64,000 nt of DNA from Anthostomella pinea (taxonomy: Eukaryota; Ascomycota; Sordariomycetes; Xylariales; Xylariaceae), in contig CAUWAG010000007.1 of assembly GCA_963556695.1 (NCBI GenBank), positions 4,154,001 through 4,218,000 on the forward strand. The letters run 5' to 3'. The position numbers were made by a program, and so were the translations under genes. Of the stretch, positions 23,901-35,787 are shown in pieces (positions within the stretch are counted from its first letter, which is position 1; each line of letters starts with the position of its first letter). Under the pieces are notes generated by a model. It saw only the letters and a program-made list of their open reading frames with translations. It made no database searches and had not been told where the DNA came from.

Positions 23901-26437
23901 CAGGCTCCGAAGCTGATTCCGACTGCCGTTTCAAGAGATTGCATACAGCATTGACTACTTCAACGAAAGAGTTATTGGGAAAGTCAACGGTGCTCTCGAG
24001 GAGTCTAGCGGCTGCTGTCTCGACAGATCGAATCTCGGTACTGAAGTTGCCTAGGAGTGCAGAAGCTTCGCTTTCTGCTTTGGGGTCTGACCCTCTAGTC
24101 ACGATTGGTGTCCTCCCAGGAGCTTTGCCATTCGAGAATAAAACGAAATCGGCCTGCTGCAGTGTTTCCAAGACAATCGACCACGATGCACTGAGTGTTG
24201 GTCCCAATGCAATGCCTAGGTTTAGCAGGGCCCGAAGGCACAGGAGATTGCGGGTATTGAGTGTCTGTGGTGGTGTGTTTGCATCAATCGAGGCTTGTCT
24301 CTGCCTCTCGCCGGCGGCACCGACAGGAGTCACCAAATTCTCCACACTCAACAGCCCCCGAGCGTTGCCCAAAATGGTATTCGGCGTTTCGCTGATCGGA
24401 GTTGCCGCGGCTAGCTTTGATGATCCCATATTGAGGCAAGCGGTGAATACGTTCGGGGGCACCGCAGCCTTACCAAGTGTCGTCAGGAACGCATCTCTCG
24501 GGGTGGTAAGCTGCAGGAGTCCGGCCACGTGGGCAAATTTCTGAAAGGCTCGTACGAGACTGTGGTAATAGTTCGATTCGAGCGCGGCGTAGAGGAAGGT
24601 GGAACAGGTTGCCAGGATAGCTGGCCAACACTCATCAATTAGGTCAGCGCAGACTTTGACATCTGCATGTAAGGGATGGTCTTTCAAAGCCAGAGGATTG
24701 ACGGGGATTGGATTTTTTTTGAACGATCCAGAGCGTTCCAGGCCACTTATCGTCGCCGTCCTCTCTACTGATATTTTGGGGGTGTCGGGCCTGTCTGCTT
24801 CTGTCGGAGCTGGCGATTCTCTGCCCATACCTGGTTGCTTTGCAGTGCGCTTGCGAGAGCGACCCTCCCCAGGAACTGTCAGGGGCAGTATAAACTTTGC
24901 CAAGCCCTCGGATAGTGAGGTAATGCATGATAGCGTCAAGGCATAGATGTAAGACTCTGGTGTGGGGGGCGGTTCGGTCTTATCGAGGTGATCAATGCAA
25001 GCTACCCTGACCGTGCTCCATTGGGAGCTAATACCCGTATTGTGGCCTTCGCTAACGGTGCCACTGATGATACCGGTGACGCCGCTCGCCTCGAGCATTG
25101 CTTGATCCGACGATGATCCCGAGTTGCCGGCTACGGGTATGGTAGACTGGTGACCAAGCCCAATAACTGCCGGTTTCTCAGTACTCACTCTGACGAAGGT
25201 CGCAGTCAGGTTTTTGAGCACGTCCCTCTCCCCTTCTTTGGCGTCATACATGGTGAATATTTGCCTTAGAAGAGGAGGTTCGGAGAAGATGCCCCTGAAA
25301 ACTTCCATACATAATGCCCTTCTCCAGACAGCTGTGTCTTGGTCCAGCAGCTGGGTAAGAACGTTTAGGGCATCACCACCTTCGGACGGCAGTATGGTGA
25401 GATGCTTCTTAAGCATGGTGTATAGGATGCGCGCGAGTCGAACAGATATGGCAAAGTTTGGTTTTCCAGAGAGGGCAGAAATAATGAATGGCATGACTCT
25501 CGCGCGTAGGATATGGGCTTGCTCAGGGTGGTTTAAGAATATGTTGGCGTGTTGGCTCAAGACTGATTCTATCAGCTCAAGGCCAAACGTCTGAGGGAGG
25601 CCGGTGAAGCGGAGGTATTCCGGTCTTTGATTCTCAGTCATGAGGCAAATATCATTGAAGATACGGTACGCATCCAAAGCAGAGGCACGAAGCTGGACTT
25701 GGTCGTTGCTAGTTGGGGCATCGCCAACGAACCCATCATCCGACGTTGACACTGAGAATCTGTCAGTTCATAATCCAAGAGCCCGTAACATATGCTACTT
25801 ACTATCCTCAGTGGCCACTTTTTCAAAGACAGTCATGACCAACTGCTGAAGCGTAGCAGCCGATGTGTTGTTGACGACGCCATTCTTGCTGGACTGCAGA
25901 ATGAAGCAGATATTCAAGGCGGTGACCAGTAGATCGCCTTTGATGTCGATAGCATAGTTCTGTAAAAGCGTGGGTAACGCCTGTAGGATCTTGAGTTGTA
26001 CGTCGAGACCAGCCGAGGTGGCCTCGCGTAGGGCCTCGAGAACGGGGCTCAGCTTGGATCGTGGTAAAGCGCTGACAAGGATCAACCGCGACAGGCAGAC
26101 AATGGCTATGGCAGTGAACTTTGCATTCTTGGTCCCGCATGCGATGACAAAGGGGTTGGCGAAGTTGCCCCTTTGAGCCAGCTCTAGACATTGCATGAGT
26201 TGAGTCCCCTGTCACGTTGGGGCTGGGACGTACCAGCGGCTAGTTGTGCTTCATTTGCACTCCGGACGCTCTTAAGCTCTTCCAGAGACTTCTCTGCAGC
26301 CTTCAACGCAGTTAGCTCAGGTAATTTTCATGTGGGAGCGAGAAAAGAGCAGCACATACCAGTCTCAGGTCATTATGCTTGCGCTTGCTCTCCTGAATGA
26401 GGTTTGTAAGCTCCGTCGCAAGGAGCTGAGTGGTCAT
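20927..26437 (-). CDS. MON2: MON2-like endosomal/Golgi trafficking protein (DCB/HUS, BIG-related)
   Basis: A large gene of about 1,700 residues. It starts MTTQLLATELTNLIQESKRK (26437) and has small introns at 26301-26359, about 26175-26234, about 25751-25802, 23082-23133 and about 22810-22866. Splices join LAAELAQRGNFANPFVIAC, ATEDMSTSDDGFVGDA, DDLNIALTTVTFFWDLSDFL and DLRNSAIQTLLRIFDAYG. The N-terminal DCB-type segment (KAAEKSLEELKSVRSANEAQ, then LQALPTLLQNYAIDIKGDLL) and the C-terminal HDS-like helical repeats place it in the Mon2/Sec7-related family. That family lacks a Sec7 catalytic domain and scaffolds retrograde transport with Neo1/Dop1 at endosomes and the Golgi. Part of the middle (about residues 300-360) is a low-complexity serine/proline linker. 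Introns have standard signals and no frame break was seen. Confidence 0.9.
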
Positions 26438-26905
26438 CTTGGCCAACTACACTGTGTATAATCCATCGAAAGAGTGACAACTTTGACGGATGGTCATCGA
26501 AGTCGTGAGATGTCGGACTGCTATCGAATGTGTGATATCAAGACAGGTGTTGCTGGGCGTCGGAGGGTGAGCTAGGTAGCTGGGCCTGCCTGTGGTCGGC
26601 CTTGACCTTCAAAGGTGCCAGATGTATTGCCCAGCCACCTTCCCACCATCAACACGACTAAGCCACATCGGATTTAACGCTTGACTGCCAGTGCCAACCA
26701 GCCGGCGGTCATCCCATCGTCAGGTGCAAGCTTTAAACAATGCTCTACCCCACCATCCCACCTTGATAAGGTCCAGTAGAAGCAGCCATCGCATTCAACA
26801 CCCAAGCAAGGCGAGCAAGCACTCTTGCAAACGCCGAACAAACGATACACAATTTCCATACCGGCTCTACACCCACCGTACGACACGACAGCACATACTG
26901 CAAGT
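26438..26905. promoter_or_regulatory. bidirectional promoter region between MON2 and MMS2 genes
   Basis: 468 nt separate the two divergent start codons, so both promoters must lie here or overlap. I see no TATA box at a consistent distance and no repeat. The call rests on gene orientation only. Confidence 0.5.
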
Positions 26906-27554
26906 ATGGGCGCCAAGATTCCGCGAAACTTCCGCCTCTTGGAGGAGCTTGAGAAGGGAGAGAAGGGCTTGGGAGCTGGTGAGTTCCTATGACGGCGCGC
27001 GTCGTTGCCCTCAAGCTGTAAGGTCTCAGTACTAATGGTGTTATATGACAGAGGCTTGCTCGTATGGCTTGGATAACCCCGAGGACCTTCTGATGTCGGA
27101 CTGGAATGGTACCATCCTCGGTCCTCCTCATGTTAGTTTGCCGCTTTCTCTCCCAGCCAACGTGGACTGGCCCTAGGTGTGTTGACGATGGCAATCACAG
27201 AGCGTCCACGAGAACCGAATCTACTCCGTCAGGATGCACTGCGGTCCCCAGTATCCCGACACTCCGCCCACCATCCACTTCGTCAGTCAGGTGAACCTGC
27301 CCTGCGTCAACCCGAAGGACGGCCAGGTCGACCCGAAACAACTGCCTTGCCTAGCTAGTTGGAGAAGAGAGAACACGATGGAGACAATTCTGATTGAACT
27401 CCGGAGGTATGGACTCAGAGCATACCCAGAGCATACCTAGACTCCCTCCTGAACACGGCATACTGACCCCATGTCTAGATACATGGCTTCGAGTCAGTGT
27501 AAGAAACTGCCCCAGCCTGCCGAGGGCACGGAGTTTCCTACTCCCAAGAAATAA
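26906..27554 (+). CDS. MMS2: ubiquitin-conjugating E2 variant (MMS2/UEV1)
   Basis: Four exons (26906-26978, 27052-27131, 27201-27406, 27479-27554) give 144 aa. The protein reads MGAKIPRNFRLLEELEKGEK, then EACSYGLDNPEDLLMSDWNG, TILGPPHSVHENRIYSVRMH, CGPQYPDTPPTIHFVSQVNL, LASWRRENTMETILIELRRY and a short tail PAEGTEFPTPKK. This is the Mms2 pattern. It is a UBC fold without the active-site cysteine, which pairs with Ubc13 to build K63-linked ubiquitin chains on PCNA in error-free post-replication repair. Length and all family landmarks are normal. Every intron is phase-consistent with GT-AG borders. Confidence 0.95.
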
Positions 27555-28043
27555 AGCATTGGACATGCGCAGACATGAGACACGACATACGCCCAAGACC
27601 ATGGGGTTGTATGACAGGTTCTAGTGACGATAGACGGGGGACGAACGGATATTTGGTCCGACTGGCTACGTAAATGCCCACCTCATCACCCAGACTGGTG
27701 AGGCAGGAAAGCCGGCGAAGCAAAGAAGGGATATGGAGTCGCATTTTCCCTGTCGCGGAGCAGTGAACTATGATCGATATGACATCGCGTTACGGGGCGC
27801 GCCGAATACTTGATGAACATTAGGTACTTGCTCTCATGGATCTGTCTCGATATTGCTATAATAATGCGCACGTGATTTGGTGATGGTGTCGTGCACCGTA
27901 CCATAGCAACTTGAATCCAAAAGCGGAACCATTTCCGTCTTTTCCCCAGATTCGTTCCAGCCCGTGTACAATTTCGTAACCAACATTGGAGCTCCGAGAC
28001 CCTACATGTACCTCTCCAAAGCCACCACCACTCCCACATCCCA

Positions 28044-29313
28044 ATGAACACATTCAGACCTAAACCAAGGTTCTTTATTCCCGCTCGCGACTCCAGGCAC
28101 AGAACAGCATGTAAGCACCAGCACTCCAAGCATCAGTCAAGTGGCTGGAATAATAGCAACGGCCTGAACACCATGATAACCTCAAAGCTAACGACCAACC
28201 TCCCCAGGCTTCGCCCTCTACCGCGCGCTTCTGCGCCTAGCACCGCAGATCCAACTCCCCGCTGACCTCGCCGACGGCTGGAAGGCCAGCAACCCGATCA
28301 CGACGCACATCCAGCGCGCCTTCCGGCGCAACCGGCCCGACACGAGCCCGCGGCTCGTCTACCCAGCCCTGAAAGCCGGCTACCGCTTCCTCGCCCTCCT
28401 CACGACCGCCGCCCACACGGCGACGGGCCCCGACCACGCCTCCATCGTAACATTCCTACAGTCGCGCCTGCACGAGCGCGAGCGCACGCGCGCCGTGAAG
28501 GCCCGAATCAAGGCCTCGCGCGCGCAGCACCCCAATGCCAGGCCCCGAACATCCGCGCCGCGCCCGGGCACGCGCCCCCTCCTCGTGAACACGACCCCTG
28601 CCCCCACGGCTTCGAACCCGACCCCAAAACCGCAGTACGAGACGCCGTCACGGCCACTACCAGCGTCTGAGCTGGGCGGCAGCGGCAGGCGCCAGGTGCC
28701 GCGCCTCGACATGGCAGGCTCTGACTTCCCGATTCTGCGGCTCACAAAACCGCAGCCGAAGCTGCTGAGCCGCGTGCTGACGCAGAAGATCGGGAAGCGC
28801 GTCGGGCGCGCGCGGTTCGTGCATGAGCTCCAGGAGGCGGGGATCGAGGATGCGCAGCTAGAGGACGCTTGGGAGAAGGATGTTGCGCTGTTGATGCGGT
28901 CGGAGAGACAGCAGCGGCGGAGGCGGGAGCGGCGGGGCCAGGATAACGGAAACGGAAATGGGGAGGCAGAGGTTATGAAACAGCTCGCGGCCGAAGAGCA
29001 GGCTATACGCAGCGACATGGCCGCGGACGCGACGTACAACCAGGGCGTGTGGCTGTACGGCATCCAGTACGTCAGCAATCTGCTGAATCGCGAGCGCGAG
29101 GACCAGGTCGCGCGCGCTGACGCCATGAGGAGGCTCATCGCGCAGGAGACTGCGCTGGCCGTGGCTGAAAGGGAGCAGAGGAAGGCTGAGAGCCATGCGC
29201 GGCGGAGGGCGCGCTGGGAGGAGCGGATGCGGAAGGAGGATGGTGAGGCGTGGAGGGAGACGGCTCAGGCGCCGCAGGATGGTAGTCAAGAGAGCCACAC
29301 AACGTCGTTCTAG
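28044..29313 (+). CDS. LYR-motif (complex 1 LYR family, Cup1-like) protein
   Basis: Two exons (28044-28110 and 28208-29313) give 390 aa. The splice creates CFALYRALLRLAPQI, a canonical L-Y-R motif with the downstream helix (residues 23-37). It is followed by HIQRAFRRNR, which completes the LYR N-terminal helical bundle. LYR proteins act in mitochondria in Fe-S cluster delivery or assembly of respiratory and ribosomal complexes. The rest is unlike small LYR subunits: a basic Pro/Ala-rich linker, a conserved-looking PILRLTKPQPKLLSRVLTQK segment, and long charged helices (RQQRRRRERRGQ, QRKAESHARRRARWEERM). This fits the longer fungal Cup1-like LYR family, but I am unsure of that subfamily. Third positions are strongly GC-biased. 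Confidence 0.8.
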
Positions 29314-29636
29314 TGTTTGACTTTGGGATGTGTACGTGTATGTGTAAATATTATGTACGGTAACGCGAGGATAGCTGTATACCCCCTTCAGAGATGACCT
29401 GCGTTCATATCTAGGACACCCTCGCTCGCTCGAGGAACAAGAACGCCTGTTTTCCTTCGATATATGAGAGGCCCCTTCCATCCAACCATCCTCGATATTT
29501 CCTAGAGACGCCGCTCGGCGGATTCGTACCAGACCGTGACTCCTCTAACCACAACACCATGTTTTCCCAGTACCCGCCCATATATATGCCCCAAAACAGT
29601 ATACCCACTCTTCCCCCTTTTGCAGAACAAAACAAC

Positions 29637-32188
29637 CTACTCAGCGACGACAGACTCCCAAAACGCCGACACGACATCCATGGGGCGGAAGGCCGGCGCA
29701 CGACCCATACATGTCGCCCGCGAAACCAACACTGCTTTCGAATTAGCGCTTATTCCCTGAGTTCGTGCCATATACATGGAAACTTGAGTCCGGGTCGTGA
29801 TCAACTTACTATGAACAAACTTGCCAACGTCCAACAGCACCCTTTTCGACGCGGGGCCGGCAGCTGGAACCGGTATGGACCCGTGCGGTGAAGGATACAT
29901 AAAATTTGCGTTTGGCACGAAGTCCGAAGCTGGAGAGTTGTTGCCAAACGTAGCCACACCAGACACACTCTCCGGGGCAGACTGCAGACCCACGCCAATG
30001 AAGTTGTCAGTGCTCATGGAGAAGGCATTGGGCGGTGTCGACGCCGAAACCGACATACCGTCCCCGCTCGATACGGGCGACATGTATTCAGCCGCAGCGG
30101 AGCCCATCAGGGGTTGGGCCAGGGCCGGTACACTGGATGAGTTCATGCCCAGGCCCATCTCGGTACCCAGATGGGCAGCACTCGAGGGGTTTCCACCGAC
30201 GGACGAAGGCGTCTGCACATGCTGCCCATACAAGAAATCACCTGGTTGCAGTTCAACAGTCTGAATCTCAGCCGTGGGAGGGATGATGATTCCGTTCCGC
30301 GCAAGATAAGCCTCGACATCGTACGCGTCATACCAGTCACCTCCCATGCCGTCAATATTGAGATAGTTCGACATGCCGAGCAGCGAACTGCGTACGTTCA
30401 TCGTGCGCTCGTCGAAGGGGCCCATACCGTAACCAGTACTCGGATACGGCGGTGCATCTGGGTACGTCTTGTCCCCGTCCTTGCCGGTGATGAAATGGGT
30501 ACCGGACGCACCGATGTGATGAAACGGTTGGCGCCAGTCGTTCAGTGGCTCACTGTTCATGGCCGCCAGTGTGGCTATCGTGCGCGTCCGGATCTCCTCG
30601 ATCGTCTCGAAGAGCCTCACAAAGCCGAAGACGCGCGACATTCTGGCAGGGGGCGGATTCTGGGTCGTTAGGAGTCCCACCGCCTTCTCTATCGCGAAGC
30701 GGTGGAGCCGGCGGCTGAAGGACCATTCGCCAAACGAGAAAGTCCGTGGAGCCGGCAGCGTGCTCCATGGTGAGTGTGTCCAGGGGGTGTTTGGGGAGTC
30801 CATGAAACTAGTATCGAAGGCTAGGTTCGAGATGAAGCTTGCATTTTCCGACGTCGGTGCTGCCATGATCTCATACTCAACTGGATCGTTCAACGAAGGA
30901 TCCAGGTTCAGCGCGAGGTCATGGGGGAGCTGGTGTTGAACAGGCTCGTGCGAGACAACTATGCCACCCAGTAGCGGTTGCGCCTGGTGGTCACCTTTCG
31001 ACGTCGACTGAGTGACGGGTTCTTCGGGTCTGTTGTCGGTAGTGCTGGTCTTCCATTCCGTCCGCTTTTCTCGTGGGGATCCCTCCAAGCTTTTTATTGG
31101 TGTGGCTTCGTTTTCCTCTGGGTCTTTGACTATGATCCCTTCCACCAGAGCCTGAAACTGTTGCAGCTGGTGACCGAATTCAGGCGCCTGTTCTAATATT
31201 CCATGACGGTTCGCGTAGTCTATGATTTTCTGATATGCAGTCTTGACATCTTTATTCGTGTCCTTGAGTGCCTCCACTTCGGCCTCGAGTCTTGCGATCG
31301 ATATTTCTTTTCGCTCACGATACGCCCGCTGCGCGTCTCGGATCTGAGCTCTCCTCCGCTACAAACTTGTTAGCTTTCATGTTGTATGAGCTAGAGCGTG
31401 GATTCGTAGGAATAAGCCTATTGGACTATAAAAACGCACCCAACGGAAGTACTCAATGCAGCAAATTTAAAAGGGGAACCAAAAGGGGAACCAAAAGGGG
31501 ATGAAGCAAAATGACACACCTCCGCAGATACCTCATCCTTGAGGTCTAGCCGTGGACGGCCTCTGGCCCTCTTACCCTCCTCAGAGGGCTCATTGCCATC
31601 AACTCCCGATGCCTTTCTCGTGCGTTTCTTCGGGTTGGGAGCATTTTTAGGGGGTACCCGAGCGCTCCCCTTGGCTTTCAGGGCAGCTCCCGATCCGGGC
31701 CGTTTTGTCACACGCCCATCGTCGTACTGTTCGGCGTTAAGCACGGCGAGGTCGCTATGGAAGTACCGCATTGGATGCTGGCCGGGTGCCGTTTCTGGGC
31801 TCCGACCTTGTGTAGACCCCGACGACCCACCACTCTCGTTTTGATGAAATGTGATATGACCAACGTTCCGGGCTACTTGAGATGGGCCTTTCGTCCTTGA
31901 CAAGTTGAAGTTGTCACTACCTAATTCTGTGTGGCGATTCAAAGAGTTGTTATTCCTAGATAAAGAGGCACCGACGAACCCATCCGATGAGCTAGGTTCT
32001 GATGTGACTGCTCCTGGACGAGATGACAAAGCATCAGCTACTGGATAAGGTGGCGGCAGTCGGGGAACAGCGGTGTTAATCAGCGGTGTCTGACCACCGG
32101 AATGCCGTTGATGGATGTCGTGCTGGCGATTACTAATGAAGCCTGCGTCGAACCCTGGGTGTGATTTGGATATCGAAGATGGAGACAT
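29637..32188 (-). CDS. bZIP-like transcription factor (atypical basic region)
   Basis: Exon 1 (32188-31520, 223 codons) and exon 2 (31358-29637) give about 796 aa. A possible extra intron near the 3' end (29738-29810, donor GTAAGT) would remove about 24 residues without a frame change. Exon 1 ends in a basic, AT-hook-like GKRARGRPRLDLKDEVSAE and joins RRRAQIRDAQRAYRERKE, then a heptad helix SIARLEAEVEALKDTNKDVK: a basic region plus leucine-zipper-like coil at about residues 224-270. The invariant Asn of bZIP basic regions is Ile here (AQIRDAQRAYRER). This variation occurs in some fungal bZIP-like families. The C-terminal half is a Ser/Pro/Gly-rich presumptive activation region. The 161-nt intron is longer than its neighbours and contains a small repeat. 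Confidence 0.85.
31468..31501. repeat. 11-nt tandem repeat (GGGGAACCAAAA), three copies, inside an intron
   Basis: Around 31468-31501 the unit AAAAGGGGAACC recurs three times, the last copy cut short. It sits inside the bZIP-like gene's long intron. In the gene's orientation it reads as a pyrimidine-rich CCCCTTTTGGTT tract near the donor. Confidence 0.7.
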
Positions 32189-32892
32189 GGGTCAGCAATG
32201 GGCAGAACCCCATGTTGCAGCGGGCGTGACACTGCAGAGCTGAGCTGTATAGTACTTAGTATGTCTTAGTCGAGCGATCCGTCCCTTCAGCGTTGCAGCC
32301 ATCGGCGGATTCCCCGTCTGTGAATACTGATGACCAACCGCCCGACGGCTGAGTAACGACCTCGCTGCCGTGCTTCCTTGTCGCAGACCAGTGTCACACT
32401 GGGCGGACGAACTGCTGCAGTCACATCAGTCATGTGTATGTATGATATTGATTGGTTGGATGGTGGCTTCCTGGGCTTGGACGTCACCAGATCCCGTTAC
32501 AACTTGTGCGGGTGGGTGGAGTTCAGAAGGGCGCCGGTTGATGATGATACTGATTAGTGAACATTCGGCAGTCGGTAAAATAAGGTAGCATCGACACGGC
32601 GGGGGATCTGTGGAGGTCCCGTCCAGTCCGATCAGACGGGATTTTGTCATTTGATTGAGACTATATTTAGCTACGGAACGGGTCATATGTCTTCCGGTTT
32701 GTCTTCAGTCCGACTTCCAATCGGCTCATCCCCGCGGCTTTAAAAAGTTCCCCACGGTTTCTCTAAGTCGGTTAACCTCTGGTCCAGATCTCACGGCGTG
32801 GGCCGGTCTTTGCACGAATACAATGACAGTCCTGTGTCTCTGGTATTGACCTCAGGCTTTATTAATGATTATCGCTAAGCGGTTCTCTCGTC
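32189..32892. other. intergenic, no gene recognised
   Basis: 704 nt lie between the start of the bZIP-like gene and the 3' end of the HhH-fold gene, both on the minus strand. Short frames on both strands lack motifs. The part nearest 32189 should be the bZIP-like gene's promoter. Confidence 0.45.
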
Positions 32893-33840
32893 TCAACCCT
32901 GAAACTCTTTCTCCGCCGCGTCCAGCCTCACCTTCGTCAATGCCGCGGCTAGTCTGCACATCTGGTCGGGTTTCTTGGACACGGCCTCCCATAGTGTTTC
33001 CACATCACCACCGATCCCAATATATTTCGCCGTCTTCATGCTTCTCGGGTCGACATATGGTGCTAGGCAAGGCCAGATATGCTGTGCAGTGTCGAAGAAG
33101 ATGTTGATGCCGACGTCACCTAAACCCTTGATGTGCTTGAGTTCTGCCCTGATCTTGGCGGGGTCCTCAGATGCCATCCCGAGAATGCTGTTTAGGTCGC
33201 TGTCTGTTGATAAGGAGGTCAGGGTCATGGACGAAGTTAGTATCGTTTGTGTGCAGCTCTTACCGTATATTTCTTCAATTAACGCAGCAAGATCGCCCAT
33301 CATCGTCGCGGTCTTCTCTCTGCTCCTCTCGTCAGCACTCGTATTCCGACACAGTTATCCCTCGAAAGCATACCTGTAGTGCGTGTAGCCACCCTCGGTC
33401 AACACCTCGGTTCTTTCCTGCCAAGTGCTCTTCTTCAGGACGTCAACTTTGTGGTAGCCGGTCTTGATCACCAACGCGACAGTCTTGGCAGCGAGGGAAT
33501 GCGAGATCCTCGTTGAGGACAGCATCGCATTCAGCAGCAATGCCAACACAGTATCCGGCGTAGGCTTCTCTGGATCGCGCAGATCTGTCTCGCTGAGTGG
33601 TAGCTCGCCATATTTTGAGATCAGTTCGCTAATCTTGGTGTCCGATGTCGTCTCTTTCGCATCCGCTGTCTCCTCTCCGTTATGACCTCCGCCTTCAACA
33701 GCTTCAGTAGCCGCAGATGATTCGGTCTTCTGCTGCTTGGGGTCTGGCGACTCGGCTTTAGCAGGGGCGGCTTTGCTATGCGAGCGCTTGTCGCCCGCCT
33801 GTGGCTCGGGGCCTTTATCCTGCGAACGTGTCGTCACCAT
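32893..33840 (-). CDS. HhH-GPD/endonuclease III-like fold protein
   Basis: Three exons starting at MVTTRSQDKGPEPQ (33840). Splices join THYREKTATMMGDLAAL and EEIYDSDLNSILGMASEDP. A lysine/glutamate-rich disordered N-terminus (about 75 residues) precedes an all-helical domain: DTVLALLLNAMLSSTRISHS, then the helix-hairpin-helix IKGLGDVGINIFFDTA, followed by PYVDPRSMKTAKYIG. This matches the DNA-glycosylase superfamily fold. The Lys that follows the hairpin in bifunctional glycosylases (GVGxKTA) is missing (GDVGINI), while an Asp in the equivalent of the AVDTH position is present (YVDPRS). Enzyme activity is therefore uncertain. Similar proteins are widespread and uncharacterised in ascomycetes. 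An in-frame extension upstream begins with TTG, so the ATG at 33840 is preferred. Confidence 0.82.
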
Positions 33841-34693
33841 ACTGAACAAACGTCTTCCTCATGCGGCGATGGCGAGTATCTGCGGATATGCCTTGGTGTC
33901 GATGCGAAAACTTCGGGAGACTGGATTTATGAACTTCGGTCCAAAGAATGAGCTTGTTTACAGTACGAGCGAGTTTACATCACTATGATGATGAGGCTGA
34001 AAACCAACAAAAGTGGGGCGGGTCCACGCTCACCCCCGAGGTTGCGACAGCATCGTCTGCGAAGTTCGATGCGGCAGTGCAAATGACAATAAGAGCGGGG
34101 AGGATACGAAAGACTGAGGGTTACCATCGTCCACGCTGGACTCGCAAGGTGAAGATACTCGACCAAGCTTTCAGGGTCCGAAGTCGTTCACTCGGCCGCC
34201 TCATACGCAGTCCGTCATGGGGGGGACTGACAGTTCTCCCTCCCATGCACGTCGAGACAATCCTTCTCCCGAGTAGAGTTGCTGGCGCGCATGGTTGAAA
34301 GCCATATGAAATCGGTATAGTCATTAACCTCTCAAGAAGGTGACTAGCATGGTTTGGTCCAAACGCCTAGCATACCTACCTAGGCGTCTACTACATGACC
34401 TTCGTTCAGCCACATTGCTCATCTGCGCAAGATACATAACCGCTAACCTAGGAATTATAATGAGAAGGTTTGGAGCTAAGCTTTCTAGGGGAAAGAGAGA
34501 GTAAACCTGAGGCTGTTTAGAACCTTACTGTTAACCTTTCCTTCGATCGAGTCTCCCAATTATTTAATAGACTATGTTACCTACATTCATTCGGCGACCT
34601 TTCCCGGTAGGACTCTTCATCTGCGCTCGAGCCTGCCATTTGGTAATTCAGAACTTCACTAACCTTCAACCCTGTTCCACCGCGATAACCAAC

Positions 34694-35545
34694 ATGGCTC
34701 ACCTTACGCAGCCCAACGGTGAGAAAAAACCACCAATACTGGATCTACCTCTTGAGTTAGTCCAGAAGATCTACGAGGGCTTAGAGACACCCAGGGACGC
34801 GATCAACATGGCTTGCACGTGCTCAGCATTCGCGGCAGCAATCAAACCAAGGCCTTTACACCTCATCACACTCAACGCTCGAATGCACAGGGAACGAGCG
34901 CGGAGACCTGTGTCCGAGAGAGAAGCTCTAAAGTTGCGCCAGAGAAGTCAGCCAATCCTTCACGCAATTCAAAAACACGACGATCTGGAGCTCATCGAAA
35001 AGATACTTGACATCTATCAACTGGAGTTCTCAGTACTCATCGACAACGTCTGGTATCCCAAAATCTACCATGTCCCTACTCCCGTCGAGGCAGCTATCAG
35101 TGCTGGCCGACTTGAAGTGGTGCGTCTTTTGGTGCAGAAGGGCTGTGGTCTCGGTTTGAGGAAGAAAGCGGCGTTGAAATTTGATCCACGAGTGAAAAGT
35201 CTACTCGCCGTCGACAGGTCAAGCAATGCATTCATGTACGCATGTCTCAAGAAACAGCAGGAGATTGCAATCTTCCTCTTCCAACACCGCGAGACCGAGA
35301 TCTCGGGCGGGCACATGTATGCGGCGACCTACCTCGACAACCCCGACGTCGTCCGCGTCATCCTCCAGCATCCGAGCTATAACGGACATAACCGCTCTCA
35401 GCTTGTCGAGGATTGTCTCAGGGACGCGGTCAAATGCAACGCCGTAGGGTCAGCTGAGGTCCTCAATACGGCTGGTGCATCCGGCGTCGAGGGAAGACGA
35501 CTGAATATGCTTGAGATCGCTATGAAGCACGAGAATTACCCGTGA
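34694..35545 (+). CDS. F-box and ankyrin-repeat-like protein
   Basis: Single exon, 283 aa from MAHLTQPNGEKKPP (34694, good CCAACATGG context). An in-frame ATG at 34574 would add 40 unlike residues. The F-box is LDLPLELVQKIYEGLETPRD and NMACTCSAFAAAIKP (about residues 15-55). After it come helix pairs resembling ankyrin repeats: TPVEAAISAGRLEVVRLLVQ, NAFMYACLKKQQEIAIFLFQ and MYAATYLDNPDVVRVILQHP. The likely role is a substrate adaptor of an SCF ligase (inference). The frame ends cleanly at TGA, although the ankyrin array looks short. Confidence 0.75.
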   Translation: MAHLTQPNGEKKPPILDLPLELVQKIYEGLETPRDAINMACTCSAFAAAIKPRPLHLITLNARMHRERARRPVSEREALKLRQRSQPILHAIQKHDDLELIEKILDIYQLEFSVLIDNVWYPKIYHVPTPVEAAISAGRLEVVRLLVQKGCGLGLRKKAALKFDPRVKSLLAVDRSSNAFMYACLKKQQEIAIFLFQHRETEISGGHMYAATYLDNPDVVRVILQHPSYNGHNRSQLVEDCLRDAVKCNAVGSAEVLNTAGASGVEGRRLNMLEIAMKHENYP

Positions 35546-35698
35546 CCTGCCAATGAGCTGGACACTAACATGCGAGGTTGAGAAAGGGAAAGGCGGTGTC
35601 TGACTCCAGCAGAAGATGGTCTGCCTCCACTGCGAACCCCCACTAGCTGGCATGCTCTATATATAGCCACCGAACGGGAAATTCTTATCCATCGATAC

Positions 35699-35787
35699 GG
35701 GCGCTTGGTCTAGGGGTATGATACTTCCTTCGCATTGCTATATAAAATACTTGGAAGGGGTCCGGGGTTCAATTCCCCGAGTGTCCA
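35699..35787 (+). tRNA. tRNA-Ala (anticodon CGC) with 17-nt intron
   Basis: It folds as a tRNA. Acceptor stem GGGCGCT (35699-35705) pairs with AGTGTCC (35780-35786), with A73 at 35787. The D-arm is at 35708-35722. Anticodon stem CTTCC (35724-35728) pairs with GGAAG (35753-35757). The T-arm is CGGGG-TTCAATT-CCCCG (35763-35779). The anticodon loop reads TTCGCA, giving anticodon CGC at 35731-35733. A 17-nt AT-rich intron (35735-35751) sits directly 3' of position 37, the canonical place. Position 3-70 is a G-T (G-U) pair, the alanine identity element, supporting Ala over the proline tRNAs its D-arm resembles. A TTTT pol III terminator follows at 35790-35793. Confidence 0.9.
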
